Shown one piece after another: positions 37,924-52,900 of a stretch of 64,000 nt of DNA. Within the stretch, counting starts at the first letter, position 1, and every line of letters begins with the position of its first letter. A model generated the notes under the pieces. The model saw nothing but the letters and a program-made list of their open reading frames with translations. It did not search any database and had not been told where the DNA came from. Source of the stretch: Antedon mediterranea (taxonomy: Eukaryota > Echinodermata > Crinoidea > Comatulida > Antedonidae); NCBI RefSeq assembly GCF_964355755.1, contig NC_092677.1, forward strand, positions 8,499,001-8,563,000. Reading direction: 5' to 3'. The position numbers and the translations under genes were made by a program.

Positions 37924-40900
37924 ATGTTGTTTAACCGCTTGGGGCAGAATGTATTGAGTTTTATTATATTTGCAACAGTCTCACCTTTATTGGTAAAATC
38001 GGATACCGATAATCGGACCGATTTAACGGTTGGAGCATTGTATTCTTTGGGAGGAGGATGGGATGGTACGGCTGTTAAGTATTCTGTTGAGATGGCACTG
38101 GAACACATAAATGAAAATCCGAATATCCTTCCAAATTATCGTCTTAGAATAGATTGGAGAGACACTCAGGTTTGTTTTCTTGCTTTCTTTTCTATAGAAA
38201 CAATTAGTAGACCCAGGCCCTACAAAACACATTATAGTGTCTTTAACGTTAAAAATTATGAGGTCGTTCATGCTTCGTAATGTATGTTGTTTTCAGTGCA
38301 CAGTTGGCGCTACCGTTGGTAGGTTTAGGAACAAACTTAATCTTGGGTAAATAAGTAGGCCTGAACGGTGGTCTATCATCTGTGATGAAATCGTAACGGG
38401 TTTTCCGATTTGCTCGGTCATTATGATAATAGAAATGTGACAGTAGGCTTAAGCAACAAACTCGTGTGCTGTTTATTATCTCTAGGCATAATACAGTGGC
38501 ATTATGAGACCCGGGTGATCGAAGAATGGACAAATTATATAATATAATGCCAGCCATGGCCAATAGCTAGAATGAACTTGTATAAGACGGCGGTTTCGTT
38601 ACCGTGAGGTTTTCCATTAGAAAGAAATTATGGTTATTCATGCATTATGTGGAAATAACAATTCACAATAAATTTGAGACTTTACATTGCGTGTTATCGT
38701 TGCATACAACGATTTATTATTTTTTTTTTATCTTGACGTCATTTGATTGAATTTAAAAAAATATTATTTTATGAAATACAGCATAGGCCTACATGATTAT
38801 CCTATGGTTCTAGAACGAAAACTGTTCTAATTTCTTTCGTTTTATGTATGTTTAACTATTTATCGTCCATCGTTATCGCCCTAGTGTAATTGTTGGACTT
38901 TTCTCGTTCGATATTTATTGAATTTCATAACATGATTACTGCACGATGATCAATTTAAATGTTTATGTTATTGTGTCAATGCATAATTTAATTTACAAAT
39001 AATGAATGATGTAGGCCTATACTTTACATTACCATATCAATGTATTAAAATATTATTAAAGTAATATTGATCAGTACGTTTGTTTTGATATATAAGAGCA
39101 TGTACGTGAATAACTATGCACTATAATTGCATCTATCGATTTAGTTTTAAAGTTTGTTTTGTTTTTTTACGGTGATTAATGAAAAGAGTAGCCAGAACAA
39201 GCTGATGCCGTGTTTATTCGATTGCCTGTTCAAACCGTATGCCTATACTTATATCAAACGGATAGTTAATTTATGATATTGGTCAACCATTATATACATG
39301 TTGAGTAAGAGCAGTAATAAGGCCTTTGTAGATCAAGTATCCATCGATCATACCATTTGTATACTTTAAAATAATATTGTAAAAGAAATTGGTCTTCTTT
39401 AGTTCCATTTTTAAAACAAATTAAAAAAGCGAACAAACAGATATAAAAATAACAGTAATTATAGTCATCTTGTTTTTAAATTCTCAAGAATAGAAAATTA
39501 TTTGTGCTTAAAACATTTAAAATACGAAAAAAATAAATGAAACATAAAAGTTAACAATCTATTAAGTCTATAGTATTTAACAACTTACATTTCAAAAATG
39601 TAGTTGCAATTCGAGAGCCTACACACTATATTATATATACTAAGTATAGGGCTCCAGTCGATAGACAACATCCCATATTGGATGGACGTTGCTGTCAGGC
39701 GACGCGATACTGTATGCTGTTTACTGATAACTTAACCGCAAGATGGGTCGACGATCATATAAATTGCACAATGCTTGTCTCTGTAAATCATGGCTGCATA
39801 TCCACCTGTTTCAAATTTTAATCAGTGTATTTAAATTTTAATACACAAAAAGTATGTGACACTACAGTAGGCCTACAGACTGTGGCGTAACACAGAGGCA
39901 TGAGACCCATTGTTTAGGAACGCTAAGTGGCCTTCCAACGCTGTTTGCCTGTCAGTTTAGCCTGTCACTGTCCGTATTGTTACCCCGCGGGGTAAGCCCA
40001 TACTCTTACACATGCTACAATGTGTACACTGGACATGTAAGTCCTTATTGATAGGACCAGTACCAATCACACTTAAAAGTGATGTAGGCCTATATCGATC
40101 TAATAACACATTGTTTTATATTATTATATTACGTAATTGTGTTAGTGATGTGTTTGATTAAACTTGTTTGTGTAAATGTGTTTCATGTAGCTAGGCGTCT
40201 GTTTGTTTAAACATTTTTTCCAATCTATAGGAATTGTGGGCTTTTCAGCTATAGATATTTTATGTTATACTGTAGAGTCTAATTTGTTGTTTGTGATGAT
40301 AATGATTAATTTATTTGCTTTTTAGTGTAGCCTTGGACATGGACTGAAAGGCGTAATAGAACTTATTACAACAGAACCGGTCAAGACAATGTTGCTAGGG
40401 CCAGCCTGTTCATTGGTCGCCATGCGTCTGTTTGTTTAAACATTTTTTCCAATCTATAGGAATTGTGGGCTTTTCAGCTATAGATATTTTATGTTATACT
40501 GTAGAGTCTAATTTGTTGTTTGTGATGATAATGATTAATTTATTTGCTTTTTAGTGTAGCCTTGGACATGGACTGAAAGGCGTAATAGAACTTATTACAA
40601 CAGAACCGGTCAAGACAATGTTGCTAGGGCCAGCCTGTTCATTGGTCGCCATGCCAGCCGCAGCTACGCTTGAATACTGGAATTTACTACAGGTACAATT
40701 ATTTTATCTCAATTTACATGCAAGTGTTAAAAACCTTAAAAGTATCAAGCTAATCCGAATCATAGCAGCGTAACGTCCGACATATAAGTGGTCGAAAAGC
40801 TTATTATAGTTCCCACTTGGACATACACAACGCAAGTGAGAGTTGACCAACCACAAGCGACAGTTCAGATGATCCATTGCTTGGGATTGGTCAAATTACT

Positions 40901-43900
40901 TGCTTACGTTTGGTCCTTGAGTAGGAATATCAAGCTACTCCGATAGGTCTAACTATCAACTACTCCGATAGGTCTAACTACCAACTACTCCAATATAATA
41001 GGTATAACTACGAACTACTTCGATAGGTCTAACTACCAACTACTCCAATATAATAGGTATAACTACGAACTACTCCGATAGGTCTAACTACCAACTACTC
41101 CAATATAATAGGTATAACTACGAACTACTCCGATAGGTCTAACTACCAACTACTCCAATATAATAGGTCTAACTACCAACTACTCCGATAGGTCTAACTA
41201 CCAACTACTCCAATATAATAGGTATAACTACGAACTACTTCGATAGGTCTAACTACCAACTACTCCGATAGGTCTAACTACCAACTACTCCAATATAATA
41301 GGTATAACTACGAACTACTCCGATAGGTCTAACTACAAACTACTCCAATATAATAGGTATAACTACGAACTACTTCGATAGGTCTAACTACCAACTACTC
41401 CAATATAATAGGTATAACTACGAACTACTTCGATAGGTCTAACTACCAACTACTCCAATATAATAGGTATAACTACGAACTACTCCGATAGGTCTAACTA
41501 CCAACTACTCCAATATAATAGGTATAACTACGAACTACTCCGATAGGTCTAACTACCAACTACTCCGATAGGTCTAACTACCAACTACTCCGATAGACTT
41601 CAAAAGTAGTAGACCTACGATGTAATATGTTTGTATTGACTGTATGTGTTTAACTACAATATAAAACATTAACTTTCACACCTGTTCCGGCACGGTTCCG
41701 GGGTCTGGCGAATCGAACATCAATATTTCGTTTTCACGACGCTTCACACGTGGCTACTATGCGCCAATCGATATGCGCGTAGCCGCGTGAAAACGAAACA
41801 TTTTTTCGGCGCCGTGCCGGAACAGGTGTGAAAGACCCTTGAGCTAAGAGCAAATAACGATCATATGACTTGAATAAGATATTGACTATATAACTGGGAA
41901 AAAAAAGTATTAAATTAGATTAAAGATTAGATAAACTAACGGTTATATTGTTACAGTATTGTTCTGTAGGCCTACCATACAATAATAATAATACTCGTTA
42001 CACAACTATATCTATTGAATGTTTTGTTACTCTAGTAATTATTCTGGCCTAATGACAATAATAACTATAATTGACCTATTTGAGCCATTTCATCTACCTT
42101 TTAAGATCTCCAATACAGTAAAAAAAGATTGTCAAATGTACATTCATTAATAGTCCTTGTAGAAATGTTACGAGATTGCTAAAACCAAACGTAGGCCTAA
42201 GGATACGCATGTAAGTTAAGTTGCGAATGCATTGTTTAAGCATGGCATTCACCGGCGTCATAATAAGGTGGAGCAATTACCTGTACAGCCCGACGCATTA
42301 TTACTTGATGAATGAACGCAAGATAATTACTTAGGCCTAGACTTTAAATAAATGTTTAGTTAGGCCTAATTATCTTTATAAGATTAAACAGTAAATTAGT
42401 AATCTAAAGTCATCGTAATGTGACATAAATAGGTAAACAACAAAGTCTTTTTAACACATTATGGAGTATTCAGTTCAATTAATCTTTTATTGGTGTAATG
42501 CATATACAAATACAAAATAGAAACATCTTTGTTAATATATTTCAGTTTAAAATACATACAATGTTGTCCTAATGTGTCATAAAATATATAATACGTAATG
42601 CTTCCGCTAGACATAAAAATATTATCAATGTTACATTGAATACTATATGCAAAATATTGAAAATACACTAACCGGAGCCAAGTCTAATTCTTAACAGCAC
42701 CGATCCAAGCGGTTTTAGACTTTGGTGTGTGTTGGAACTTATTTCTTTATCTCTTTAAAATTCTTCTGGAAACATTTCATACTTTAATTGTTTTGCAGGT
42801 TTCTTGTTTGTTTTGGTGTCATAATTTGGTTAAGTAGCATACGTCATTATTTTGTTTCTAAAAAAACATATATTCTACCATGAACACCACAGTAAGATTC
42901 CCTAAATCCCTCTTCCTTGAGCTAAGAGAAAATAACGATCATATGACTTGAATTAGATATTGACTATAACTGAAAAAAAATAGATTATATTAAAGATTAA
43001 AGTATTATTGAGATCTGATTGGTTGTGTATTTTACTGCATAACGAAAAGTTGATGGAAATTTGCATACGCATGCGCAACCAACGCTGGAAAATACTAGAT
43101 TATATTAGATTAGTTATAAGGTTGTCCAGTGGAAATGAACATAGGCCTAAAGGGATTTGTTTTCCAATTAATTTGTAAAGATGTCAGTGATTTTCTATAT
43201 ATACATTTTTCATTTTTAAATGTTTGAAACACAAACAAATATTGATACTGAATCATAGCTTAAATTTATCATCCAACGAATGATAGACCTACATAGATTA
43301 ACTTTCATGAATGAGTGCCGTAGGAAATGGCATCATTTTTTATTTCAATATATTTGTTTGTGTCCAGGTGTCTTCAATAACGTGTATTTGAACAAAGAGG
43401 GGACACTATTAACATCACACATTGTTAATGATCTATTTTTTACTACTTCCTTCAAAGTTTTCTACTTACAATAAATTCACAATAAACAATAATGCACAGT
43501 TGTTAATGTGCAAAAGGGATTGATTAATTAATTTTAATTAATTAAAGACACAATCATTTATCAATTCCTTCTTAGCGGGCAGGTGTTTGCAACAGACATT
43601 AATAAGAAATATTAATAACATTTGAAATAATGATTTAAACCAGTAACAGAAATCAATGCTGCTTTCATTATAACTTTAGACAAATTATTTCAACAACAAC
43701 AGACATTCTACTGCTAGTTGTTCACATCTTGTGTTTGAACAAGTTCGCCGACGAAAACGCGTTTCACAAGTTGTAAACTGGTCAACACCGACTTCACAGG
43801 TTCTTTGAATGGCATAATAATGTATACTAATTAATTATGTATTCATTTCCCATTACATAATATTGTTCGCGTCATACAGGTTTAGATAATTGATTGTTTG

Positions 43901-46900
43901 TCATGGAAACAATTCATTTTGGAGGTCGAAGATTGAACCAGGGAAGTGTCAATCATTGCTTATCATCAACTCGATTTTATTTTTATTTATGTGTTAACGC
44001 TCTGTCAAAATTTATGTGACGAAAACAGTGTGATGTGCCCATAGAGACATGATTATGACGTCATATCACTACCGTAGTTGGGAATATCAATACCATATTT
44101 GGGCACATCACACTTTTTTTCAAACTAGTTTGATAGTGTAAACAGGGCTTTATGCTTAAACAATCAAAACAGAGTCCAACCTAACATCTGGGGTGCAAAA
44201 ATGTTACCTCTAATCGTCATTATCCATCCTACAAAAACGAAAATAACCTTAATGCATCATATCCATACCCACTTGTATTTAATGGGAAATTGCAGTCATA
44301 TTTTGCATCTCCTTCTCCCCAGTTCGACGCCAGGTGGATATAGGTTTTCCTTGGTTTTTTTTTTGGTGACTGTTCTTGAGATGCTGTCTGTTTTTTTTTT
44401 CTTACCAGACTACCAATCAAGACACGGTTAAAATTAAAGGGTGTCGCCGGGTTATAAAATCTAAACCTTTGCTACTATATTGATTAAAATTAAAAACAGC
44501 GTTGCAACAAAACGAGCGCCATGAATTCAGTCCATTGAAAATAAAAGATGATGCTATAGGAATTTATTGAAATTATTACAAACGTTATCAGGCCCATGTC
44601 ATTTGAGAACATTTTCTTTAGCTAAAAGTATACAAATTGAAGAAACATTTTTTTTTAAAAATGACAAACAGTTACTCAATGAACGATTGTAAGCAATTCA
44701 AAATCTATCTTGAGAACCTATGTTATTTCTATTATTATCTATTATTATGCTATAGGTGGGGAACTCAGCACTTTCTGACTCGTTGTCCGACAAAGAGTAC
44801 TACAAATACTTCTACCGCACAAACCCTCCTTCATCGGCGATGAATCCACCTAGGCTGGCCATACTCAGAGAGTTCGACTGGAATCGAGTAGCAATTATAC
44901 ATGAAAACAACGAATACTTTGCAAACGTAAGAAGACTTCTTTTCAATTTTAGACCAAACTGTTATTTCATAGACTTTGTTAAAGATTGGAAATTTTGTAT
45001 TGTGAATACATGAAGTGGGAGATGTAGCTTCGTGGAACGTGCTTTTTTTTCAAATCCATGGTTCTATTCTGATCTGTGTCATCGTTTCTTTCTAATCTTT
45101 AAATGAGACTTAAGCAAAACAATATATAGTTTATTCACTACGTAATTGGAAATTTATGGAAAAAAGTATTTCTAAAATATTGGCACAGATTCGAACTTTG
45201 GCGATATACTCTAGTAGCTAGATCAACTTTCGTATACACTTTGAGGTCCAGAGAATTTGACTTCAGAAATTGGTTTAGGGTGGTCAAACAATCATTTTTG
45301 GCTTGGTTACACATTTTGAAAATGTGGCGAAAGGTCAAAAGGTCAGGGTCAAAGGTTATAAGATCAAACACCATTATGTCCTTAAATCTCGACAACCACT
45401 GGTCACAGCGAGGTAATTTTGGTCTCAAATTGATCAGAAGGTATACATTCATATTCAGTCTAATGAAACATTTTAGTCGAAAATGACCGGAAATGCCATT
45501 TCTGACCTTTGACCCATAAACCAGGGCATGTCTGTATCTCCGTAACTATTGGCCGTAGAGACTTGAATTTGGGCTCAAATTGTTCGAAATATACATTTAG
45601 TCATTTGTTACACATTTTGAACAATGTTACAAAAGGTCAAAAGGTCAAGGCCAGGGGTTATATGAATAAACACAAATAGGTATTTGTATCTCGGCAACCA
45701 CTGGTCACAGCGAGTAAATTTTGGTCTCAAAATGTTCAGAAGCTATACATTCATATTCAGCCTAATGAAACATTTTAGTAAAAAATGACCGGAAATGACA
45801 TTTCTGACCTTTGACATACATACCAGGGCATCTTCTTATCTCTGTAAGTACAGGTCGTAGAAACTTAAATTTAGTATCAAATTGTTAGAAATACACATAT
45901 TTACATTCATTCTAACAGAAAATTTGGATAAAAGATGATCATAAATACTATTAATTACTAATCTTTTAAATAAAAAACATATCTACCCAACTTATCATTA
46001 GACAGTAATGTTATGCAATAATTGATGCTTAATGATTTCATTATACTGTAGGAATTAAAACAAATCCTTTACTGTTTGTAATAATTTTACTTTTGCTTAT
46101 AATAATGCTAGAAATTATTGTTGACCCCCAAACGTTCAAACATTTTGAGAATGCTAGAAGTAATTTACTGTAGTTACCCGAATAAAAGCCTCGGGCATTT
46201 ATTTATTCAGGGAAGGCGTTTATTTTGTTGGGTGTAATAATGGTAACATGTATAATCAACTAAATACACCCCAGATATATATATAAAAAAAATATATATA
46301 TTATATAATAAGAATAATAACGGGATTAAACCTAATAAAAGGTATCGGAGACCACAATAATAGACCAAGTCATTGTCATTATTACGTAACACTGTTGCAT
46401 AATAGTTTTGAATGTCAACGACAAAACTTATACATACACGTCTGTTCCCAGTGTAGATAATAAAACAATATATATTTCTGGAGATTTATTATCAATACCA
46501 CTAGAAACTTTGACATGTTTTAGGTACTGAATGCATTGACAATAAAAGCATCAGAAGTTTATCATGATAAAATCATACTACAACACTGTACACAAGGGTG
46601 TTTTCAGGAAAGCTGGACATATTGTACAATAGTAATGAAACTATGTATTGGCATTTAAAACTATGCAAAAGATTGTTGTCAAATTGTAGTTACAAACAAA
46701 TAGATGATAGAATGAAGATCCATTATGAGTGCAATCGTGTCAGGATAATGATGTGTCATTGTTTTATATCATTATACTGGCACCTGGAGGTGAAGATCCA
46801 TTTAATGGAATCTATCACTTTTATTTTAAAAGACAGAAACATTTCGTTAAAAAGCATAAAGAGGAAAACGAATCATGTAAAGTACCTTTTATCAGTTGAG

Positions 46901-49900
46901 AAACGAAATACAATTATTAAAATTAGAGTATTCCTTCAAATAAACGCCACCATTCCCTCAAATAGAACACTATGTGGAATAAACGCCCCGCCACATGCAT
47001 TTACACAATAATTGTATCACGTCAACACATTTCATTAACTACCATAATCTACAATTTACCAAGCATTTTGACATATTTTTATCACTTTTTGATATTAATT
47101 GTGCAGTATTTGTTTACATCTAGGTGGTATTTATTTGATTATACATGTTACCATATTATACCCCAAATAAAGATGCCTCCTTTACCCCTAAAAACCATTT
47201 TGAACAATACATGCCAGGGGCGTTTAATCGGATACATATGGCAAGTTACTTCTAGCATTCTGAAAAGAACTGTTGAGCTTAACGTTTCTATCTATTTTCT
47301 ATTGTACAGCGCTTTGGTCACTTGGAAAAGCGCTATATAAATCCAAAATTAAATTAAAATTAAAATTATCAAAATGTCCTATGGGACAGCAATAACTAGT
47401 ACTTGAAATTAAAACAATTTAAAGTATCAGTTATTGCATAACATTACTGTCTAAGGACAAGTTGTGTAGATATGTTTTTTGTTTGAAACATTAGTAAGAG
47501 TATTTCTGTTCATCTTTTAACCACATTTTCTATTACAATGAATGTAAATATGTATATTTCGAACAATTTGATACCAAATTTAAGTTTCTACGACCTGTAC
47601 TTACAGAGATATGAGATGCCCTGGTATGTGGGTCAAAGGTCAGAAATGGCATTTCTTATAATTTTTGACTAAAATGCCCCATTAGATGGAATATAAATGC
47701 ATGCCTTCTGAACATTTTGAGACCAAAATTGACTTGCTGCGACCAGTGGTTGCCGAGATAAAAGTACCTTTTTTTATTTGTTCAAATAACCCTTGACCTT
47801 GATTCTTTGACCTTTTGTAACATTTTTCAAAATGTATAACAAATAACAAAACATATATTTCGAACAATTTAAAACCAAATTCAAGTGTCTACGACCAGTA
47901 GTTACGGAGATACATACATGCCCTGGGTTGTGGGTCAAAGGTCATAAATGGCATTTCCGGTAATTTTTTACTAAAATGTCCCATTAGACTGAATATAAAT
48001 GTATACCTTCTGATTAATTTAAGACCAAAATTACCTCGTTGTGACCAGTGGTTGTTGAGATTTAAGGACATATTTATGTTTGGTCTTATGACCTTTCACC
48101 TTGACCTTTTGACCTTTCGCCACATTTTCAAAATGTGTAACCAAGCCAAATATGATTGTTTGACCACCCTAAACCAATTTCTGAAGTCAAATTTTCTGGA
48201 CCTCAAAGTGCATACGAAAGTTGATCTAGCTACTAGAGTAATAGGCCCTAGTGATGAGAGCATTTGACTATCCCCGGTTATCTATGTCTATGTTTCACTG
48301 AAATAAATAAAAGAAAATAATAATTTGTTTTAAAATTAGAAAACCTAAACTGCTATGTATTATTTAGCCATATAACCGATACATATATAACATATATAAC
48401 ATATAGGCCTATCTTGTTCTGAATGTGAATAAAAAACATTGATACAATGCTTTTTGGTGTATTCTATGAGATTGAAAGTAACAAAATAATCCTCATTAAA
48501 GATCGTGATTATGATGTGATTGGTTTATTGATTATTATTGATTTTTATGAAATAGTAATGTTACTCCTTTAAGGCTCCTCTATTAAAGGACACTTTCTCC
48601 AGTGAAACACACAAATGGGGTATATATATTTGATCATTACGGCCATCAGGGCAACCACTATCCCCTTAATAGTGGTTCTACTATATTTTGTGTTGACCTA
48701 CATTTTTAATAATTTAATATTAATAATAACAATGTCTTCAATATTTTAACAAAAAGCACTTCGACATCACAAAAGAGTACTTACGAAGCAATGGTATTGA
48801 CATTGTGACGTCAGAGAGTTTTGACGCAGGACAGGTGCCGAGAGAGCAGCTTCGAAATATGAAGGTATATCTATATTTGTTGATTATTCTGATGCTATTT
48901 AAATAAGGGATTTGAATTAAAGATGAAAGAGATTTGATTTAAAGATGAAATAAATATATTTTGAATTTATTTATAAAGCCTGTAACCAATTTCAACTGGA
49001 CAAACTAATAGCAATTGATAATTAAGGGCCATCTTATCGTACACTCACCCTCAACACGTATCTAAACTTCTGTCTTTTCCACCATTATCTCGTACTTAAC
49101 CGTACCATAATTAAGGTTTTAGAATGGTAATTGGCAATATTTGAAAAAAAGAATAACGTTTTCGTTTTTCAACGATCCTCCAATTGTATGTACAGATCTA
49201 GTTTAAGTATATGCCTACATGTATTGGCAAAATGTTCTGTAATATAAATTTTCAACCGATTCAATCTGCAGCTGTCAGTAGATAGAGTCTAACTGACTAT
49301 CGCAAGTCATTTAGATATGCGTCTTGCTGTATTAAATACTTTTGAATACACGATATCTCTGTCAGTAGGTTCACAAATAATCGGAAGCCATTTTGTATTT
49401 CGTTTTTATTCAAGGATAAAGATGCTCGCATAATTTTTGCCAGTGCATATATAGAACCAGCATCAATTCTCTTCTGTGAGGTGAGTAAATTGACATTTGA
49501 AAATAAATAAAGGCCTAAGCCTGTAGTTCAAACATATTTACCGGTATAATAGATAATTTATGTATATTAATGATTAGTTTAATTATCAATACGATAGTGT
49601 TACTGAAAATACAGTTACAAATATTGCATTTCTAATTGAAATCTCGGTAGAAGAAACTGAACCTCTAATATACAACCTGCCATTCTCTGTCTAAATAAAC
49701 AGAGCAAAATTAATCAATACTCAAGGTAAATTGTGTTAAAATCTTTTGGGGAATAATTGGCACCTTGGTGTCAATTACATTTCAATCATTATCATTAGAA
49801 GTCGTAAGATGTAACGTTGTGCATTCGGACTGTGAACAGAGTCTATCCAAACGGGAATCAATCTATGTGTCGCATAATTAATAGTTGTTTTCTCTTTTCG

Positions 49901-52900
49901 GATTTTTTGAAATCATTAGGCCTATATTTGTTTGTTTTTCTGCGGAATTGAATAATGTTAATAAAACTGCAAAATGGTAAATGCAAAGTCTGATTTAAAT
50001 AATCTTCGTTTTTTCATATTTTTGTGGGACAATACATCTTTAATCCGAATAATCATGACTTGTAGATTTACAAGCAAAGTATGTATGGAGAACGATATGT
50101 CTGGATTATCGAGAGTTGGTTAGATCCCGGTTGGTGGGAATTGAACCTACATGTTCACAACTGCACGCTGGAAGAGATGAGAGAAGTGGCAAGTCTACAT
50201 GTTGGTGTTGACTTCCTCAGTATCTATCCAATACAGGACATCACAATATCTGGACTGGTAAGTCTCACCAAGTTGTACAACAGCATTCTTTATTTTTATG
50301 TCATTTTTAAAAATAATATTCTCATTTACATTTGTTTGGTTTGGTTTATTTGTATCAACATTTTCGCCAAACCCACGCGACTACGGAGCTGTCGGTTGAA
50401 AAGTCATCCTGCGAACGATCAGCAAGATATGTCCATGTGTACGTAAAAGCTAGATAGTTGCGTGGCCAATTTGAAAACTAAATTCACTATTGCCATTCCC
50501 ACCATATTCTTCATTCAATTCAATATGACACGCAATAATAGAACTTGACTTATACATCTTTTATACAGACCCCAAATGAATACGAAGATATGTATTACAA
50601 CAGAACCAACCAGCAACAACAGCCAGGCGAAGAATACGCACCATACGCATACGATGGATTGTGGACGATAGCAATGGTGTTAAATGAAACCCAAACGCAC
50701 CTCGAACAAACAAACTCAAGTCTCAGCATCCTAGATTTCGATTATAACAATACTCACCATATTCGGGAATTGTTCGAAAATTCGATAAAAAATCTTAATT
50801 TTAAAGGAATCTCCGTAAGTTTGCTGTAATCAATGATGATGATTATAATGATGATGACGATGATGATGATGGCCATACTGAAAACGGTGACGACGTCAAC
50901 TTTAATAAGAACGTCAACTTTAATAACAACAACGAAGAATATAATGGTAGGCCTAATAAGGCTTATTACGAGCAGGATGATTGATTATATTGGGAGACGA
51001 CGTTAACCAACATGACAACATTTTAGATTTATGACGATGGAGACAATGATGATTTTGATAACGATAATGACGATAATTAACATGAAAGTGATCGATGTGG
51101 TGATAATAATTATGCCTAATAATGATAATAATACAAAAAAATGGCATGCCGTGACAAAGTACGCGTCTATTTTACGTGTAATTATTCTGCTCACAGCACT
51201 TGCACTCTGACTTTTCTGATTACGTACGTATGCTTATTTTTGAATTGTGTAAACGTATGTAAAATTTATGTTGCTTTCGATAATTTATTGGATTGCTTTT
51301 ATAATCTGAAGTACTAATTAGAGATAATAATAACTTAATTGGGCCAATTTTTTTTCTTAATATCGTATTTCTATGGTCAAACATCTCCTTCCGTCGTAAA
51401 TACAATTCGAAGTAGCTTAATTGTGTGATGCTGAGTCGATTAAATAGAGTTAATGACTCTACACACAGTTTCACTACTACATGCTTTTATTAGGTTCTAG
51501 TATTTAAAACCGATAGAAAATTATATTAATGTCAATGGTGTATTATTTTTATAGGGAACTATACAATTTAACCGTAACGGAGATCGCTTTGGCAATATTA
51601 AGCTTGAGCAGCTTATAGGTAAGAGGTAATTTGGTGGTTGTTTACATTTCGAGGAGACTGGTTCGAATCCACGCTGGTGCGCTTCTACAAAATTATCCAA
51701 CATAAACGGATACAAAATACGAGGGTTATCCGGTATAATGCACTATGACACATAATTTCTTTGAATGATATTACGTAAAAATGTGAATTCAAGAAATAGA
51801 CTAATATCATATTTCTTTTTAAAGGTCTGTTATAATTTGGACGCAAGCTCCAATCACGAGGAATGTCAAATTGCTTGAATTTCGCGAATACGTCTTTGCG
51901 TTGCGTGCACGTTGAAAATAAATTGAAGTAAAAATAATAATTTCCTTTCTTATTTCCTTAAGATAATGAGATTGTTACTATTGGAATATATTATCAAAAC
52001 GGAGAACTTGTTTGGGAGTCTGAAAAACGAATTACATTTACAGGTATCTACGTCATGTTACGTGTAATTACTTGACTAATCGATAGGTGCACTTTATTTA
52101 AACTAGGCCTATCCAATAGACCTTTCGATCAGAAATTGGAACAACAGTTAAATTATTTTCAAACTAGGTCAAATAATCTTGTTCTAATGAAACCGGGTTT
52201 TTTTTTCTCAGATTTTGTACAGCGACAACAATCAGTCAGAAAAGCCAGAGAAAAGTTTTCTAATTTCTGTATCTGTATTTAATTATAAAACTATATCTAT
52301 TTTGCAGGAGACGTACCGATTGACGGTGCACTCTATGAAACTGTTTACATCGGAATACGACCAGTTATATATCTCATATTCTCGTCACTCTCAGCCGTCG
52401 GAGTCATCGTTGCATGTGCCTTCCTTGTGTTTAATATCAAGAACAGAAAAAGAAAGTAAAGATCAGTATTTATTAGGCTTTTATTTAGCTTTAGATTTTC
52501 TTCGACCTTCCTCATAATGTCAGGTTAATCGATATGTCGTCGGTTGTCGCTTGATCTAAAAACCTGTGTTCGGGTGGGGATCGAGGAAATGATAGATAAA
52601 TAAAGTGAATTTTCCAGCAAATGTCCTATATTTGTATGGCTTAATATCATTGTTGATGATTTTTTGATAAATATACAATTTTGAATTAATAATTTAATGA
52701 ATGAAAAATAATGATACTACCACAATACATTATATATGAGTACTATGGTACTATTGTTTTTGTTTTTATTTCAGGTTAATTCGCTTATCCAGTCCTAATG
52801 TGAACAACGTAATTGCGACAGGCTGTATTGTCTGTTACGGATCCGTCATGCTATTTGGCCTCGACCAAAATATCGTTGAATCGAATATGTACATAACTTT

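Noticed and set aside
40937-41600. CRISPR-like regular array
   Set aside because: Units abut without unique spacers and the locus is an animal intron; it is a two-unit minisatellite.
46598-47340. Frames of 137 and 122 codons in the foldback spacer
   Set aside because: No similarity to known domains, biased composition, and they overlap a retroelement tail.
50101-50446. Read-through frame after receptor exon 6
   Set aside because: Continues beyond a good donor (GGACTG/GTAAGT at 50,258) into intron; only the exon part matches the receptor family.
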